A stretch of DNA of 34,815 nucleotides from Bacteroidales bacterium (GTDB lineage Bacteria > Bacteroidota > Bacteroidia > Bacteroidales > BM520), in contig JAEEQW010000020.1 of NCBI GenBank assembly GCA_016285515.1, positions 1 to 34,815 of the forward strand. The letters are read 5' to 3'. The notes below the pieces were generated by a model. The model did not search any database and was not told where the DNA came from. It saw only the letters and a program-made list of their open reading frames with translations. The number at the start of each line of letters is the position of its first letter. The first letter of the stretch is position 1. Of this stretch, positions 26,527 through 34,815 are shown one piece after another. Both the position numbers and the translations under genes were made by a program.

Positions 26527-28515
26527 ATGCTTTTCAAACTGAAGAATTTTCTATATGGATGGTTGGTGGCTTCTCTGACCATCCTTTTACCTCTTCATTC
26601 TTTCTGTCAGGACAACAAGAAGAATGATAACAACAAGATTATTGCGCCTGCTGAAATTTACGATCCGCTCGGCACACCGGTGGAGCCTGACAAAACTGAT
26701 GACGAACTGGCAATACAGTATTATGTCTCAGGAGATTACGTCAAGGCTGCTGAAATGTACAAAAAACTGTACGCCAAAAATCCCAACTATACTAACTACA
26801 GGTATTATTTCTATTCCCTCATCGGCTCCGGTGAGTATGATGAAGCTCTCCAACTTGCCAAAAAAGCCGGGAAATCAGCTAAAAAAACCAACCGTCTGAA
26901 ATATCAGGTCGATGAAGGCTACGTATATATTATCAACGGCAGTCCTAACAAGGGCTACAAAATCTTCGATGATGCATTGAAAAACCTCTCTGCTGATGAA
27001 AATGAAATATATGCTCTTGCCAATTCCTTCACCAGCATAAGCGAATATAAATATGCCATCAAGGTTTATCAGAAGGGTAGGGAGCTCTTACAAAGCCCTT
27101 CATTTTTCTGTTTCAACATAGCCCATTGCTATTATCTTGACAAAGATTACCCGAACATGGCAAGAGAGATGGTCGATTATATTGTCTATGACCCTAAAAA
27201 CCTTAACAGGACTTATTCCACGTTTCAGAATTATATGTCAAATGACCCTGACGGCACCATTTCCGATGCCATACGTTCAGAACTGCTTGCACGTACTCAA
27301 AAGCATCCTAACATTACTCTGTACAGCGAAATGATGCTTTGGTATTCTGTTCAGGTGAAGGATTTTGAACTCGCTTTCCGTCAGGTCAAGGCACTCGACA
27401 GACTCGAAAAGGGCGGTGGTGAGGATGTGCTCGAATTTGCCAACACTTGTTTTTTGAATGACAATTTCAAAATAGCCGAACAGGCTTATAATTACGTTAT
27501 TGACCAATATAAAAACGACAACCCGGCCATAGTCCGTGAAGCCAAGATAGGTCTTTCGGACATGGCTTTCGAACAACTTAAAACGAGTGAGAATATTACC
27601 GAGGAACAGCTGAACCGGCTCGACAAGGAATTTTCCGACATTCTCGCCGAGACTTCGATGTCGGTTGAAATGTTGCCCACCATCATCAATGCAGCAAACC
27701 TGAAGGCGTTTTATCTCCATGATTATGATTCCGCCGCTGAAATGCTTGAATCTCTTCTCTCAACCACGAAAAAATCCTTGGAAATTGCAAAAATAAAATT
27801 GGCTCTTGGTGACATCAGAATTGCCTCTGGTGACCCGTGGGAAGCCATTCTTTTATATTCGCAGGTTGAAAAATCACTGAAAGAAGAACCCTTGGGGCAT
27901 GAGGCAAAATATCGCAATGCGTTGGTTTCGTATTATTTGGGAGAATTTGGATGGGCTGAAACCAAACTTGACGTCCTTAAAGCTTCAACGGAAAAACTTA
28001 TCGCCAATGATGCCATGCAACTCAGTCTGTTCATTAAGGACAACAAAACGGAGGATTCAGTGTCCCTTGCATTGAAATACTTTTCACAAGCCGATTTTGC
28101 AGTATTCAACAAAGAATATGACAAGGCTCTCTGCTATCTCGATTCTGCGTCAAATGTCAATGCGTGGAGTCCTGTCGAAGATGATGCTCTCTATAAAAAG
28201 GCAGTAATTTATATCGAAAAACACAAATTTGCCGAGGCCGACAGTCTTCTTGGCATCATAGAGGAGAAATATCCGGATGAAATCATAGCAGACGAGGCTC
28301 TTTACACACGCGCTTTCATCAATGAACGCTATCTCGACAATAAGGAAAAGGCACAGTCGCTTTATGAAAAAATTGTATTGAACTATTCCGACAGTGTTTT
28401 TGCAGTCTCCGCACGCGAAAAGTTCAGAGAATTGCGGGGTGACAAAAGCGTCAATGTCATCGCACCGGAGGATGATATCATCTATGTCCCTATGTTTCAT
28501 CAGCAGACAAACTGA
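26527..28515 (+). CDS. Secreted/periplasmic TPR-repeat protein
   Basis: This 662-residue protein has a signal peptide (hydrophobic core WLVASLTILLPLHSF, cleavage near SFC/Q). Most of the remainder is helical with TPR-like pairs, for example IQYYVSGDYVKAAEMYKKLYAKNPNYTNYRYYFYSL, GEYDEALQLAKKAG, and further units at ALCYLDSASNVN and DEALYTRAFINERYLDNKEKAQSLYEKIV. A scaffold role in cell-envelope assembly is plausible but not shown. It sits between serS (2 bases) and rsmA (1 base), so expression is linked to translation genes. Confidence 0.8.
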   Translation: MLFKLKNFLYGWLVASLTILLPLHSFCQDNKKNDNNKIIAPAEIYDPLGTPVEPDKTDDELAIQYYVSGDYVKAAEMYKKLYAKNPNYTNYRYYFYSLIGSGEYDEALQLAKKAGKSAKKTNRLKYQVDEGYVYIINGSPNKGYKIFDDALKNLSADENEIYALANSFTSISEYKYAIKVYQKGRELLQSPSFFCFNIAHCYYLDKDYPNMAREMVDYIVYDPKNLNRTYSTFQNYMSNDPDGTISDAIRSELLARTQKHPNITLYSEMMLWYSVQVKDFELAFRQVKALDRLEKGGGEDVLEFANTCFLNDNFKIAEQAYNYVIDQYKNDNPAIVREAKIGLSDMAFEQLKTSENITEEQLNRLDKEFSDILAETSMSVEMLPTIINAANLKAFYLHDYDSAAEMLESLLSTTKKSLEIAKIKLALGDIRIASGDPWEAILLYSQVEKSLKEEPLGHEAKYRNALVSYYLGEFGWAETKLDVLKASTEKLIANDAMQLSLFIKDNKTEDSVSLALKYFSQADFAVFNKEYDKALCYLDSASNVNAWSPVEDDALYKKAVIYIEKHKFAEADSLLGIIEEKYPDEIIADEALYTRAFINERYLDNKEKAQSLYEKIVLNYSDSVFAVSAREKFRELRGDKSVNVIAPEDDIIYVPMFHQQTN

Positions 28516-28516
28516 G

Positions 28517-29269
28517 ATGAATGTTTCACCTAAAAAACGGCTTGGGCAACATTTTCTGACAGACCAGGGTATTGCCCGGAAAATCAGCAACTTGGTTCTG
28601 CCAGAATGTCCCAATGTCATCGAAATCGGACCGGGGAAGGGAATCCTGACAAAACAGCTGTTCGACCGCTGTCTCAATCTCAAAGCTGTTGATGTTGACG
28701 AAGAGTCAATAGAGTATCTCAACATAATGTACCCCGACCATTCCCATGAATTCATCCTCGGTGACTTTCTCGAAATGGATATATCTGAATTGTTTGACAA
28801 AGATGCTCATTTTCAGATAATTGGGAATTATCCTTATAATATATCATCTCAAATTTTGTTCAAGGCTCTGGAATACAAGGATTATGTTGACTGTATTTCA
28901 GGAATGTTCCAGAAAGAAGTGGCGCAGCGTATTGTTTCGCCTCCCGGAAGCAAGGTTTATGGCATTCTTAGTGTCCTACTGCAGACATGGTATAAATGCG
29001 AATATTGTTTCACCGTCAATGAAGGCAGTTTTTTTCCACCGCCAAAAGTGAAATCCGGCGTCATCAGACTTGTCCGCAATGATGTCAGGGATATCGGTGT
29101 TGATGAGGCTTTATATACGGGAATCATAAAAACCGCTTTCAGCCAAAGACGCAAGACATTGCGCAATTCCCTGAAGTGTTACAGTCTGCCTGACATGGAA
29201 ATCCTTGCCCGTCGTCCTGAAACGTTGTCACCGGAAGAATTTGCTGATATTGCATCACATGTCAAATGA
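28517..29269 (+). CDS. rsmA: 16S rRNA (A1518/A1519) dimethyltransferase
   Basis: The start is the ATG at 28517, one base after the TPR gene stop. It gives the normal N-terminus PKKRLGQHFL; the longer open frame upstream overlaps the TPR gene. The 250-residue protein has the SAM motif EIGPGKGILT (36-45), acidic motif ILGDFLEMD and the catalytic NYPYNIS (104-110, family NLPYNIS), plus the C-terminal AFSQRRKTLRNSL. It dimethylates two adenines in helix 45 of 16S rRNA during ribosome assembly. Confidence 0.96.
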   Translation: MNVSPKKRLGQHFLTDQGIARKISNLVLPECPNVIEIGPGKGILTKQLFDRCLNLKAVDVDEESIEYLNIMYPDHSHEFILGDFLEMDISELFDKDAHFQIIGNYPYNISSQILFKALEYKDYVDCISGMFQKEVAQRIVSPPGSKVYGILSVLLQTWYKCEYCFTVNEGSFFPPPKVKSGVIRLVRNDVRDIGVDEALYTGIIKTAFSQRRKTLRNSLKCYSLPDMEILARRPETLSPEEFADIASHVK

Positions 29270-29295
29270 CTTTTTTCCGTCATAAGATTTGACAT
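29259..29295. repeat. Inverted repeat spanning rsmA end and next promoter
   Basis: The arms ATGTCAAAT (29259-29267) and ATTTGACAT (29287-29295) are perfect 9-base inverted repeats 19 bases apart, with an inner GAC...GTC pair around a T-rich loop. The right arm overlaps the TTTG -33 box of the following promoter. It could be an operator or a weak terminator hairpin. Confidence 0.5.
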
Positions 29296-29319
29296 AAATA
29301 GCAATTATAACTATCTTTG
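29288..29319 (+). promoter_or_regulatory. Bacteroidota consensus promoter (TTTG-N20-TATCTTTG)
   Basis: The TTTG at 29288-29291 and TATCTTTG at 29312-29319 are separated by 20 bases, the classic Bacteroidota arrangement. The transcript would start about 30 bases ahead of the ATG at 29357. This is the clearest promoter in the window. Confidence 0.8.
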
Positions 29320-29356
29320 CAAAATATTAGCAGAAATCTTTTACGACAACAAATAA

Positions 29357-31090
29357 ATGAACAAACATCTGAAAATCCGCGATTTGACACTTCGTGACGG
29401 TCAGCAGTCATTGTTTGCTACCCGTATGAACCAATCTCAAGTTGACAGAACACTTGAACTGTTCAAGGAGGCAAAGTTCTACGCAATGGAAGTGTGGGGG
29501 GGCGCAGTCCCTGATTCTGTCATGCGTTATCTTCATGAAAACCCATGGCACAGACTCGAAAAAATCAATGAGGTCATTGGCGACAGTTCCAAACTTACGG
29601 CATTGTCGCGTGGAAGAAACCTCTTTGGATACAATCCTTATCCTGACAAAATCATTGAGGGCTTTAACCGGAATGCAATAGAAAGCGGCATTGACATAAT
29701 GCGTATCTTCGACTGCCTTAACGATACCAACAACATGATTTCAACCATAAAGTATGTCAAGGAGAATGGCGGTATTGCCGATTGTTCGATATGCTATACG
29801 GTCGATCCGAAATTCACCCGCAAACAACGTTTGCAGGCATATTTCTCACGCAAGAAACTTCCAGGAAAAATATTTACGATAGACTATTTTGTTGAAAAGG
29901 CAAAGAAATTGCAAAAACTCGGTGCCGACATGATTACCATAAAGGATATGGCAGGATTGGTTTCGCCGCATGTTGCAGCTGAACTTGTGAAAGCACTCAA
30001 GGAAAACTGCCAACTGCCAGTTGACTATCATACCCACTGCACACCGGGATATGGTGTTGCTTCAGCTTTGATGGCCATACTCAACGGTGCTGATATAGTT
30101 GATACTGCAGTGACACCTTTCGGTGGCGGCACTGCTGCACCTCCTTATGAATTTGTTTATGTGTTTGCCAAGAAGCTTGGTATCGAAATCGATGGCAATC
30201 CTAAGGTTATCTCAAAACTCAGCGATGTGCTTTATGAGATAAGAAGGGAACTTTCTGAATTTGACAACTATAGGGACAAACTTCCTAAAAAGCTGGATAT
30301 TACCGATTTGTCAAAACTTCCAAAGGAAGTTGACGAATATTTCGACAAGGCGATTGAGGCTGCAAAGAAGAATAATGAGGCTGAATTGCTCGACTATGTT
30401 CATAAGATAGAGAACTATTACGATTATCCTGCTCCTAACGAGATGGTAAAAAATGCTGAAATCCCTGGTGGTATGTATTCCAACATGAGAGCCCAACTGA
30501 AAACCCTTGGTCTGGACAATCTGCTTGACAAGGTTCTGCTGACAGTTCCGACTGTCCGCATCGCTGCAGGCTGTCCTCCATTGGTAACGCCTACAAGCCA
30601 GATTGTTGGTGGAGAGGCTGTAAACTGTGTTGTTGACAAATCGAAGGGACTGTCGTTCTATACCAACAATTCGGTTCAGTATATCAACCTTGTAAAGGGC
30701 AAATACGGTGAAACTCCTATTCCTGTGGATCCTGAATTCAGAAAATTGATATGTGGTGACGAAAAGGAGCAGCCTTTTACGGAAGAGGACTATAAGGAAC
30801 CTGCAAATCCGCCGCTGCCTGAATACGGAGGTGAAAGAGCTGCCCAAAGCGAACGTGACATGCTCCTGCTCCAATTGTTCCCTTCAGTGGCAGAACCTTT
30901 CCTCAAAAGCTGGCTTGAAATTAAATATGAAAGGATAAGATCCGAAGAAGCAGAAAGATACCGTAAGGCACGTGAAGAATATGAAGCCATGACTCCTGAA
31001 CAGAAAACTGCAAGACTTATGCAGGGACTGTACGGTTTTCCATGGTCAAGCGATTTAACGGATGACGAACAAAAGGCAATTAATGAATAA
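29357..31090 (+). CDS. Oxaloacetate decarboxylase/pyruvate-carboxylase-type carboxyltransferase subunit
   Basis: This 577-residue protein has the HMGL-like TIM barrel of biotin-dependent carboxyltransferases: LRDGQQS (12-18) with metal Asp14, IKDMAG (195-200) with the Lys that is carboxylated in homologues, and HTH (225-227) as metal ligands. The conserved carboxylase domain follows (GGMYSNM). It ends around residue 577 with no AMKM biotin-attachment domain, so a separate biotin carrier protein must serve it. It could be the alpha subunit of a Na+-pumping oxaloacetate decarboxylase, a methylmalonyl-CoA carboxyltransferase 5S subunit or a pyruvate carboxylase B. The beta/gamma partner genes are not in the window. 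It has its own promoter and is 23 bases before lysS. Confidence 0.87.
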   Translation: MNKHLKIRDLTLRDGQQSLFATRMNQSQVDRTLELFKEAKFYAMEVWGGAVPDSVMRYLHENPWHRLEKINEVIGDSSKLTALSRGRNLFGYNPYPDKIIEGFNRNAIESGIDIMRIFDCLNDTNNMISTIKYVKENGGIADCSICYTVDPKFTRKQRLQAYFSRKKLPGKIFTIDYFVEKAKKLQKLGADMITIKDMAGLVSPHVAAELVKALKENCQLPVDYHTHCTPGYGVASALMAILNGADIVDTAVTPFGGGTAAPPYEFVYVFAKKLGIEIDGNPKVISKLSDVLYEIRRELSEFDNYRDKLPKKLDITDLSKLPKEVDEYFDKAIEAAKKNNEAELLDYVHKIENYYDYPAPNEMVKNAEIPGGMYSNMRAQLKTLGLDNLLDKVLLTVPTVRIAAGCPPLVTPTSQIVGGEAVNCVVDKSKGLSFYTNNSVQYINLVKGKYGETPIPVDPEFRKLICGDEKEQPFTEEDYKEPANPPLPEYGGERAAQSERDMLLLQLFPSVAEPFLKSWLEIKYERIRSEEAERYRKAREEYEAMTPEQKTARLMQGLYGFPWSSDLTDDEQKAINE

Positions 31091-31113
31091 TCACTCAAAT
31101 TATCAAATCTATC

Positions 31114-32640
31114 ATGGAATTAAACGAACAACAGATAATCAGAAGACAAACATTAGATAAATTAAGGGAATTAGGTATAAATCCTTATCCTGCAGAGTTA
31201 TTCGAAGTAAACTGCAACTCGGCTGAAATAAAGTCGAAATATCCGCAGGACAACACTCTGTTCCAAAATGTGTCCATTGCGGGAAGAATAATGAGCCGCC
31301 GTATTATGGGTGCTGCCTCATTTGTAGAACTCCAGGATTCCAAAGGCAGAATCCAGCTTTACATCACACGTGACGAAATCTGCCCGGGTGAAGATAAGAC
31401 CATGTATAACACCGTCTTCAAAAAACTTACCGACATCGGTGATATCATTGGCGTTAAAGGCTTTGTCTTCATTACCAAAGTTGGCGAAATATCAATTCAT
31501 GTTAAGGAGTTTAAAATCCTTTCCAAATCACTGACTCCGTTGCCTGTTGTAAAGATGAAGGACGGTGATGTCTTCGATGCTTTCTCTGATCCTGAACTTC
31601 GCTATCGCCAGCGTTATATTGACTTGATAGTCAATCCTGAAGTTCGTGACACATTCATTAAAAGAACCGCTTTAATCAACTCGATGCGCAACTTTCTGAA
31701 CGAGAAAGGATATCTTGAAGTTGAAACCCCTATACTTCAGCCTCTCTATGGCGGTGCCGCTGCCCGTCCTTTCAAAACTCACCACAATACTCTCGACATG
31801 ACTCTCTATTTGCGTATAGCAAATGAATTGTACCTCAAGAGACTGATAGTCGGAGGCTATGACGGTGTTTATGAATTTTCAAAGGATTTCAGAAATGAGG
31901 GTATGGACCGTTTCCATAATCCGGAATTCACACAGATGGAACTCTATGTGGCATATAAGGATTACTATTGGATGATGGACCTTGTGGAACAGATGGTTGA
32001 ACGTATAGCATTGGACCTTCACGGCACAACTGACATTGAGGTCGATGGAAAGATTATCAGTTTCAAACGCCCTTGGAAGAGATACACCATGTATGAGGCG
32101 ATACAGCATTTTACAGGTGTGGACATTTCACAGATGGATGAAAAACAATTAGTTGAAGTTGCTAAAAGATTCGGAGTGAAAGTTGACCCTACAATGGGCA
32201 AAGGCAAACTCATAGATGAAATCTTCGGGGAGACATGCGAAGGCAAACTCATACAGCCGACATTCATTACTGACTATCCTATCGAAATGTCACCTTTGGC
32301 TAAAAAACACCGTTCCAGCGAAGGTCTCGTTGAAAGATTCGAGGCAGTATGCAACTGTAAGGAAATATGCAATGCCTACTCCGAACTCAATGATCCTGTT
32401 GACCAGCGTGAACGTCTTGAAGAACAGCTTGATTTGGGTAAACGCGGTGATACAGAAGCTATGGTGGTCGATGAGGATTTCCTCAACGCTCTTGAAATCG
32501 GTATGCCGCCAACATCCGGCCTCGGCATCGGAATTGACCGTCTGTGCATGCTTATGACAGACTCCCATTCCATCCAGGATGTCCTGTTGTTCCCGCAGAT
32601 GAAGCCGAAGGACATCAAGCCGAAGGAAGAGGGGAAATAA
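31114..32640 (+). CDS. lysS: Lysyl-tRNA synthetase (class II)
   Basis: The 508-residue protein has an N-terminal OB-fold anticodon-binding domain ([23 protein letters not shown] region). The class II catalytic core has motif 1 ([19 protein letters not shown]), motif 2 ([22 protein letters not shown]) and motif 3 ([20 protein letters not shown]). It charges tRNA-Lys. The start ATG at 31114 follows a short leader; it is probably co-transcribed with the carboxyltransferase upstream and the PdxA-like gene 17 bases downstream. Confidence 0.97.
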   Translation: MELNEQQIIRRQTLDKLRELGINPYPAELFEVNCNSAEIKSKYPQDNTLFQNVSIAGRIMSRRIMGAASFVELQDSKGRIQLYITRDEICPGEDKTMYNTVFKKLTDIGDIIGVKGFVFITKVGEISIHVKEFKILSKSLTPLPVVKMKDGDVFDAFSDPELRYRQRYIDLIVNPEVRDTFIKRTALINSMRNFLNEKGYLEVETPILQPLYGGAAARPFKTHHNTLDMTLYLRIANELYLKRLIVGGYDGVYEFSKDFRNEGMDRFHNPEFTQMELYVAYKDYYWMMDLVEQMVERIALDLHGTTDIEVDGKIISFKRPWKRYTMYEAIQHFTGVDISQMDEKQLVEVAKRFGVKVDPTMGKGKLIDEIFGETCEGKLIQPTFITDYPIEMSPLAKKHRSSEGLVERFEAVCNCKEICNAYSELNDPVDQRERLEEQLDLGKRGDTEAMVVDEDFLNALEIGMPPTSGLGIGIDRLCMLMTDSHSIQDVLLFPQMKPKDIKPKEEGK

Positions 32641-32657
32641 AACCAAATTATTTATAC

Positions 32658-33746
32658 ATGGAACAAAACCACAAACCATCGAAAAACAACTCTATCAGGA
32701 TTGGCATCGCACAGGGTGACTATAATGGCATTTCGTATGAAATGATAATCAACACCCTGTCCGATGAATCAATCGGCGAACTCTTTACACCCGTATTATT
32801 CGGCTCATCCAAACTTGTCTCGTATTTCAGAAAAATGCTGAAATGCGAAAGCTTTTCCTTCGCATCGGCAAAAAACAATGAAATTACACCCTGCAAAGCT
32901 AATCTTATCAATATCAGTTCTGATGAATATAAGGTTACATTGGGTGTGCAGTCTGAGTCAGCAGCCGAGCTTGCCCTTAGGTCGCTGAATGCCTCATACG
33001 ATGCCATTAAAGCTCATGCGATAGATTCTATTGTGTGCTGCCCGATATCTCAGGGACTGCTTAAGAATACGGCTCCTGATTTCAAAGGCAACAGTTTTTT
33101 CTTTGCACAAAAGTCTAATGCCGAGAATTTTTTCAGAATTTATTGCAAAGATGAATATAAGATTGCTTCCGTAACCAGCAACATCCAACTTAGTGATGTC
33201 AATAGTCACCTGACTGCTTCGCTCTTATGCAATAAAATACGTCATCTTGACCATATCCTTAAAAACGATTTTATGATAAGCTTCCCGCGTATAGCTGTGA
33301 TTTCAGTAAATCCGCTTAATGAAATGGGACAGTACATCGGAGGAGACGAGGAACGCATCATCACTGAGGCCATCCAAACTGTCGCTTCTGACAAAATTTT
33401 CGCTTACGGACCCTATTCCACCTCATATCTTTTCAATGAAAGTGAATTCAGGCTTTTTGATGCAATTCTTACCATTTATGAGCAGCAGGCGACTACAATC
33501 TTTGCCTTCCTGAATGGCCGTGAGGGTGCCGTTTATACGGCAGGACTTCCATTCGTGGTGACAGAACCTTACTGCGAAGCCGATTATGAAAAGGCCGGCA
33601 AGAACATAGTCAACACACAACCGTTGCGTTGTGCGATGTACCTTGCAAAAGACTTGACGATAAACCGTCTGGAAAATTATCGTCTTAGAAAGAATTCATT
33701 GAAATTCAGTGCAATGGAGCAGGCCAAGAACGAACCTGGCATGTAA
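32658..33746 (+). CDS. Degenerate PdxA-like protein (4-hydroxythreonine-4-phosphate dehydrogenase fold)
   Basis: The start is the ATG at 32658; the frame is open upstream into lysS, but those codons are lysS in another frame. The product is 362 residues. The fold signatures of PdxA are recognisable: IRIGIAQGDYNGISYEMI near the start, APDFKG, ISVNP, GPYSTSYLF and YTAGLPFV. The residues expected to be metal ligands and substrate contacts are replaced: FPGHT is FKGNS (Asn145), TGHIP is TSNIQ (Asn175), NPHAG is NPLNE (Leu220), YHDQ is YEQQ (Glu275) and RTSPDHGTA is VTEPYCEAD. It therefore probably does not do the PdxA reaction of pyridoxal phosphate synthesis. The frame is intact, so it may have another role. 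Confidence 0.8.
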   Translation: MEQNHKPSKNNSIRIGIAQGDYNGISYEMIINTLSDESIGELFTPVLFGSSKLVSYFRKMLKCESFSFASAKNNEITPCKANLINISSDEYKVTLGVQSESAAELALRSLNASYDAIKAHAIDSIVCCPISQGLLKNTAPDFKGNSFFFAQKSNAENFFRIYCKDEYKIASVTSNIQLSDVNSHLTASLLCNKIRHLDHILKNDFMISFPRIAVISVNPLNEMGQYIGGDEERIITEAIQTVASDKIFAYGPYSTSYLFNESEFRLFDAILTIYEQQATTIFAFLNGREGAVYTAGLPFVVTEPYCEADYEKAGKNIVNTQPLRCAMYLAKDLTINRLENYRLRKNSLKFSAMEQAKNEPGM

Positions 33747-33806
33747 TTGCCTACATATACTCGCATTTTTTGTTATAGCCTTACGGCTTCTCTCAACATG
33801 ATGATT

Positions 33807-33879
33807 TGTAGGGCTGTCGTATCACGGCAACCGTATTGTCAATTCGCCTGTAGGGCTGCCACAATGTGACAGCCCTACA
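33807..33879. repeat. Intergenic GTAGGGCTG direct/inverted repeat cluster
   Basis: TGTAGGGCTG occurs at 33807-33816 and 33849-33858, and its complement CAGCCCTACA at 33870-33879. The last two form a 15-base inverted repeat (33849-33863 with 33865-33879) with one mismatch and almost no spacer. It lies between two convergent genes and lacks a clear T tract, so it resembles a REP-type palindrome more than a simple terminator. Confidence 0.65.
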
Positions 33880-33884
33880 ATAGC

Positions 33885-34815
33885 CTACAACTTCACAAAT
33901 TTAACCACTGAATCTCCTGATTTCACAAAATAGATACCGGATTTAAGATCTGCTACGTCAATTGATGTACGTGTACCTTCAAATGAAATATCTTTCACGA
34001 CTTGTCCTAATATATTGGTTATTATGATTTCATACTTATTCCGGCTATCGGAATCCACATATATGTATTTTTCGGCTGGTGACGGATAAACCTTGATTTC
34101 TGCCTGCTTTATATCGTTTATTCCGGCGGTGGGCACCCAGAAGCATGTATCAATAATCCCAAAAAAATGTTTCCAGTACGTTTCATTTTCATAGCAGAGT
34201 ATTGCATTATACATTCCCCACGGGCTGTGATAATAATTCAGAATTGGTGTTATGTTTGATCCAATTCCCTCGATAAATTCAAGATTCATATAATCACCAG
34301 GGGCTTCAAACATTGCGGATGTATGTATATGTTTCAATCCATCGGCATAATACACGCTGTCCACCACGGCATACGGAATATCATCATTGTAAACCAAACA
34401 CTCCCTAAAAAATGGCAGTGGGTCGTCGTCACGGTCATAAACCCGTATGGAATCTCCAACTTTGAGGCTCATGTCAGAAACTATAAACTCTTCCGTATCC
34501 GATGAGGTTCTGAGATACAGTCTTCCGGTGGTCTGATCTTCTCTAAGATAATGATTGCTCGCAAGGAAATATCGATCAAAATAGCTGTCATTGACATTTA
34601 TTGACCAAGTATCCGGAAACATAATTTTAAATACCGCAAGTTTATAATAAGTTACACTATCTAACACTATGGTTGCATCAGGACGTGACGCACACTCCAT
34701 AGTATAATCAGCATCAATAACTGCAGAAAAGACTGACCATTTAGTGTATTCATTGCCGAAATAAGACCTGTATGGCTGCGCAAATCCGCTGGCTGACAGT
34801 AAAACCATCGCCAAG
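33885..34815 (-). CDS. Secreted T9SS-substrate protein of unknown function (5' truncated)
   Basis: The frame runs to the window edge. The visible start (MVLLSASGFAQPY) is the end of a signal peptide, so the true start codon is just outside. About 300 mature residues show no enzyme family I recognise; the content is acidic and aromatic-rich. The C-terminal part, about residues 230-309, is a type IX sorting domain (IKVYPSPAEKYIYVDSDS..., ILGQVV, LKSGIYFVKSG) ending VKFVKL. It is the only minus-strand gene at this end and converges on the PdxA-like gene. Confidence 0.8.
   Translation of the reverse strand, partial: LAMVLLSASGFAQPYRSYFGNEYTKWSVFSAVIDADYTMECASRPDATIVLDSVTYYKLAVFKIMFPDTWSINVNDSYFDRYFLASNHYLREDQTTGRLYLRTSSDTEEFIVSDMSLKVGDSIRVYDRDDDPLPFFRECLVYNDDIPYAVVDSVYYADGLKHIHTSAMFEAPGDYMNLEFIEGIGSNITPILNYYHSPWGMYNAILCYENETYWKHFFGIIDTCFWVPTAGINDIKQAEIKVYPSPAEKYIYVDSDSRNKYEIIITNILGQVVKDISFEGTRTSIDVADLKSGIYFVKSGDSVVKFVKL

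Noticed and set aside
28394..28516. Longer N-terminus for rsmA
   Set aside because: It overlaps the end of the TPR gene; the ATG at 28517 gives the family's standard start.
32544..32657. Longer N-terminus for the PdxA-like protein
   Set aside because: These codons are the end of lysS in another frame; the ATG at 32658 starts just ahead of the conserved PdxA N-terminus.

Overview
The window looks like a chromosomal segment of a Bacteroidales-type Bacteroidota. The evidence is as follows. Several promoters carry the Bacteroidota -7 element TAnnTTTG. Three proteins end in a Por/T9SS-type C-terminal sorting domain. A C25 (gingipain-family) peptidase and a Porphyromonas-type peptidylarginine deiminase are present. 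Many ORFs have Bacteroidota-style signal peptides ending in AQ or SQ. I see no phage, IS element, CRISPR array or rRNA. Family calls come from reading the translations and recalling family motifs; no search was run.

Layout. (1) 1-4407 (+) is the 3' part of a giant repetitive surface protein: about 12 near-identical 147-bp units, then about 4 decayed units, SprB-like and PKD-like modules, and a T9SS sorting domain. A strong terminator follows. (2) 4541-14600 (+) is a closely spaced six-gene run: a Tat-exported GH109-like lipoprotein, a PPAD-like deiminase, a ROK-family protein, a C25 peptidase, TrkA, and a TGS/ThrRS-like nucleoside kinase. The first four suggest work on host or dietary glycoproteins. 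(3) 14625-19917 (-) is a yicC-gmk-nadD operon in which nadD is fused in frame to a large TolB-propeller/outer-membrane-barrel gene. (4) 19969-20653 (-) holds a small lipoprotein gene and tRNA-Phe(GAA). (5) 20884-25194 (+) is a four-gene operon with overlapping or near-abutting genes: a long GNAT-like acyltransferase, a CDP-alcohol phosphatidyltransferase, a PlsC/hemolysin-type acyltransferase and a cytoplasmic GH13 enzyme. It is a candidate unusual-lipid locus. (6) 25253-29269 (+) is serS, a TPR protein and rsmA. (7) 29357-33746 (+) is a biotin-domain-less carboxyltransferase, lysS and a PdxA-like protein that has lost its metal ligands. (8) 33885-34815 (-) is a secreted T9SS-substrate gene cut by the window edge.

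The points most worth a second look are: the PPAD-like deiminase and a C25 protease in one gene run (in Porphyromonas gingivalis the homologous enzymes act in sequence but are not in one operon); the NadD/outer-membrane-protein fusion with a signal peptide buried at the junction; the PdxA pseudoenzyme; the acyltransferase/CDP-alcohol/GH13 operon; and the homogenised repeat array. None of this amounts to a proven new system.
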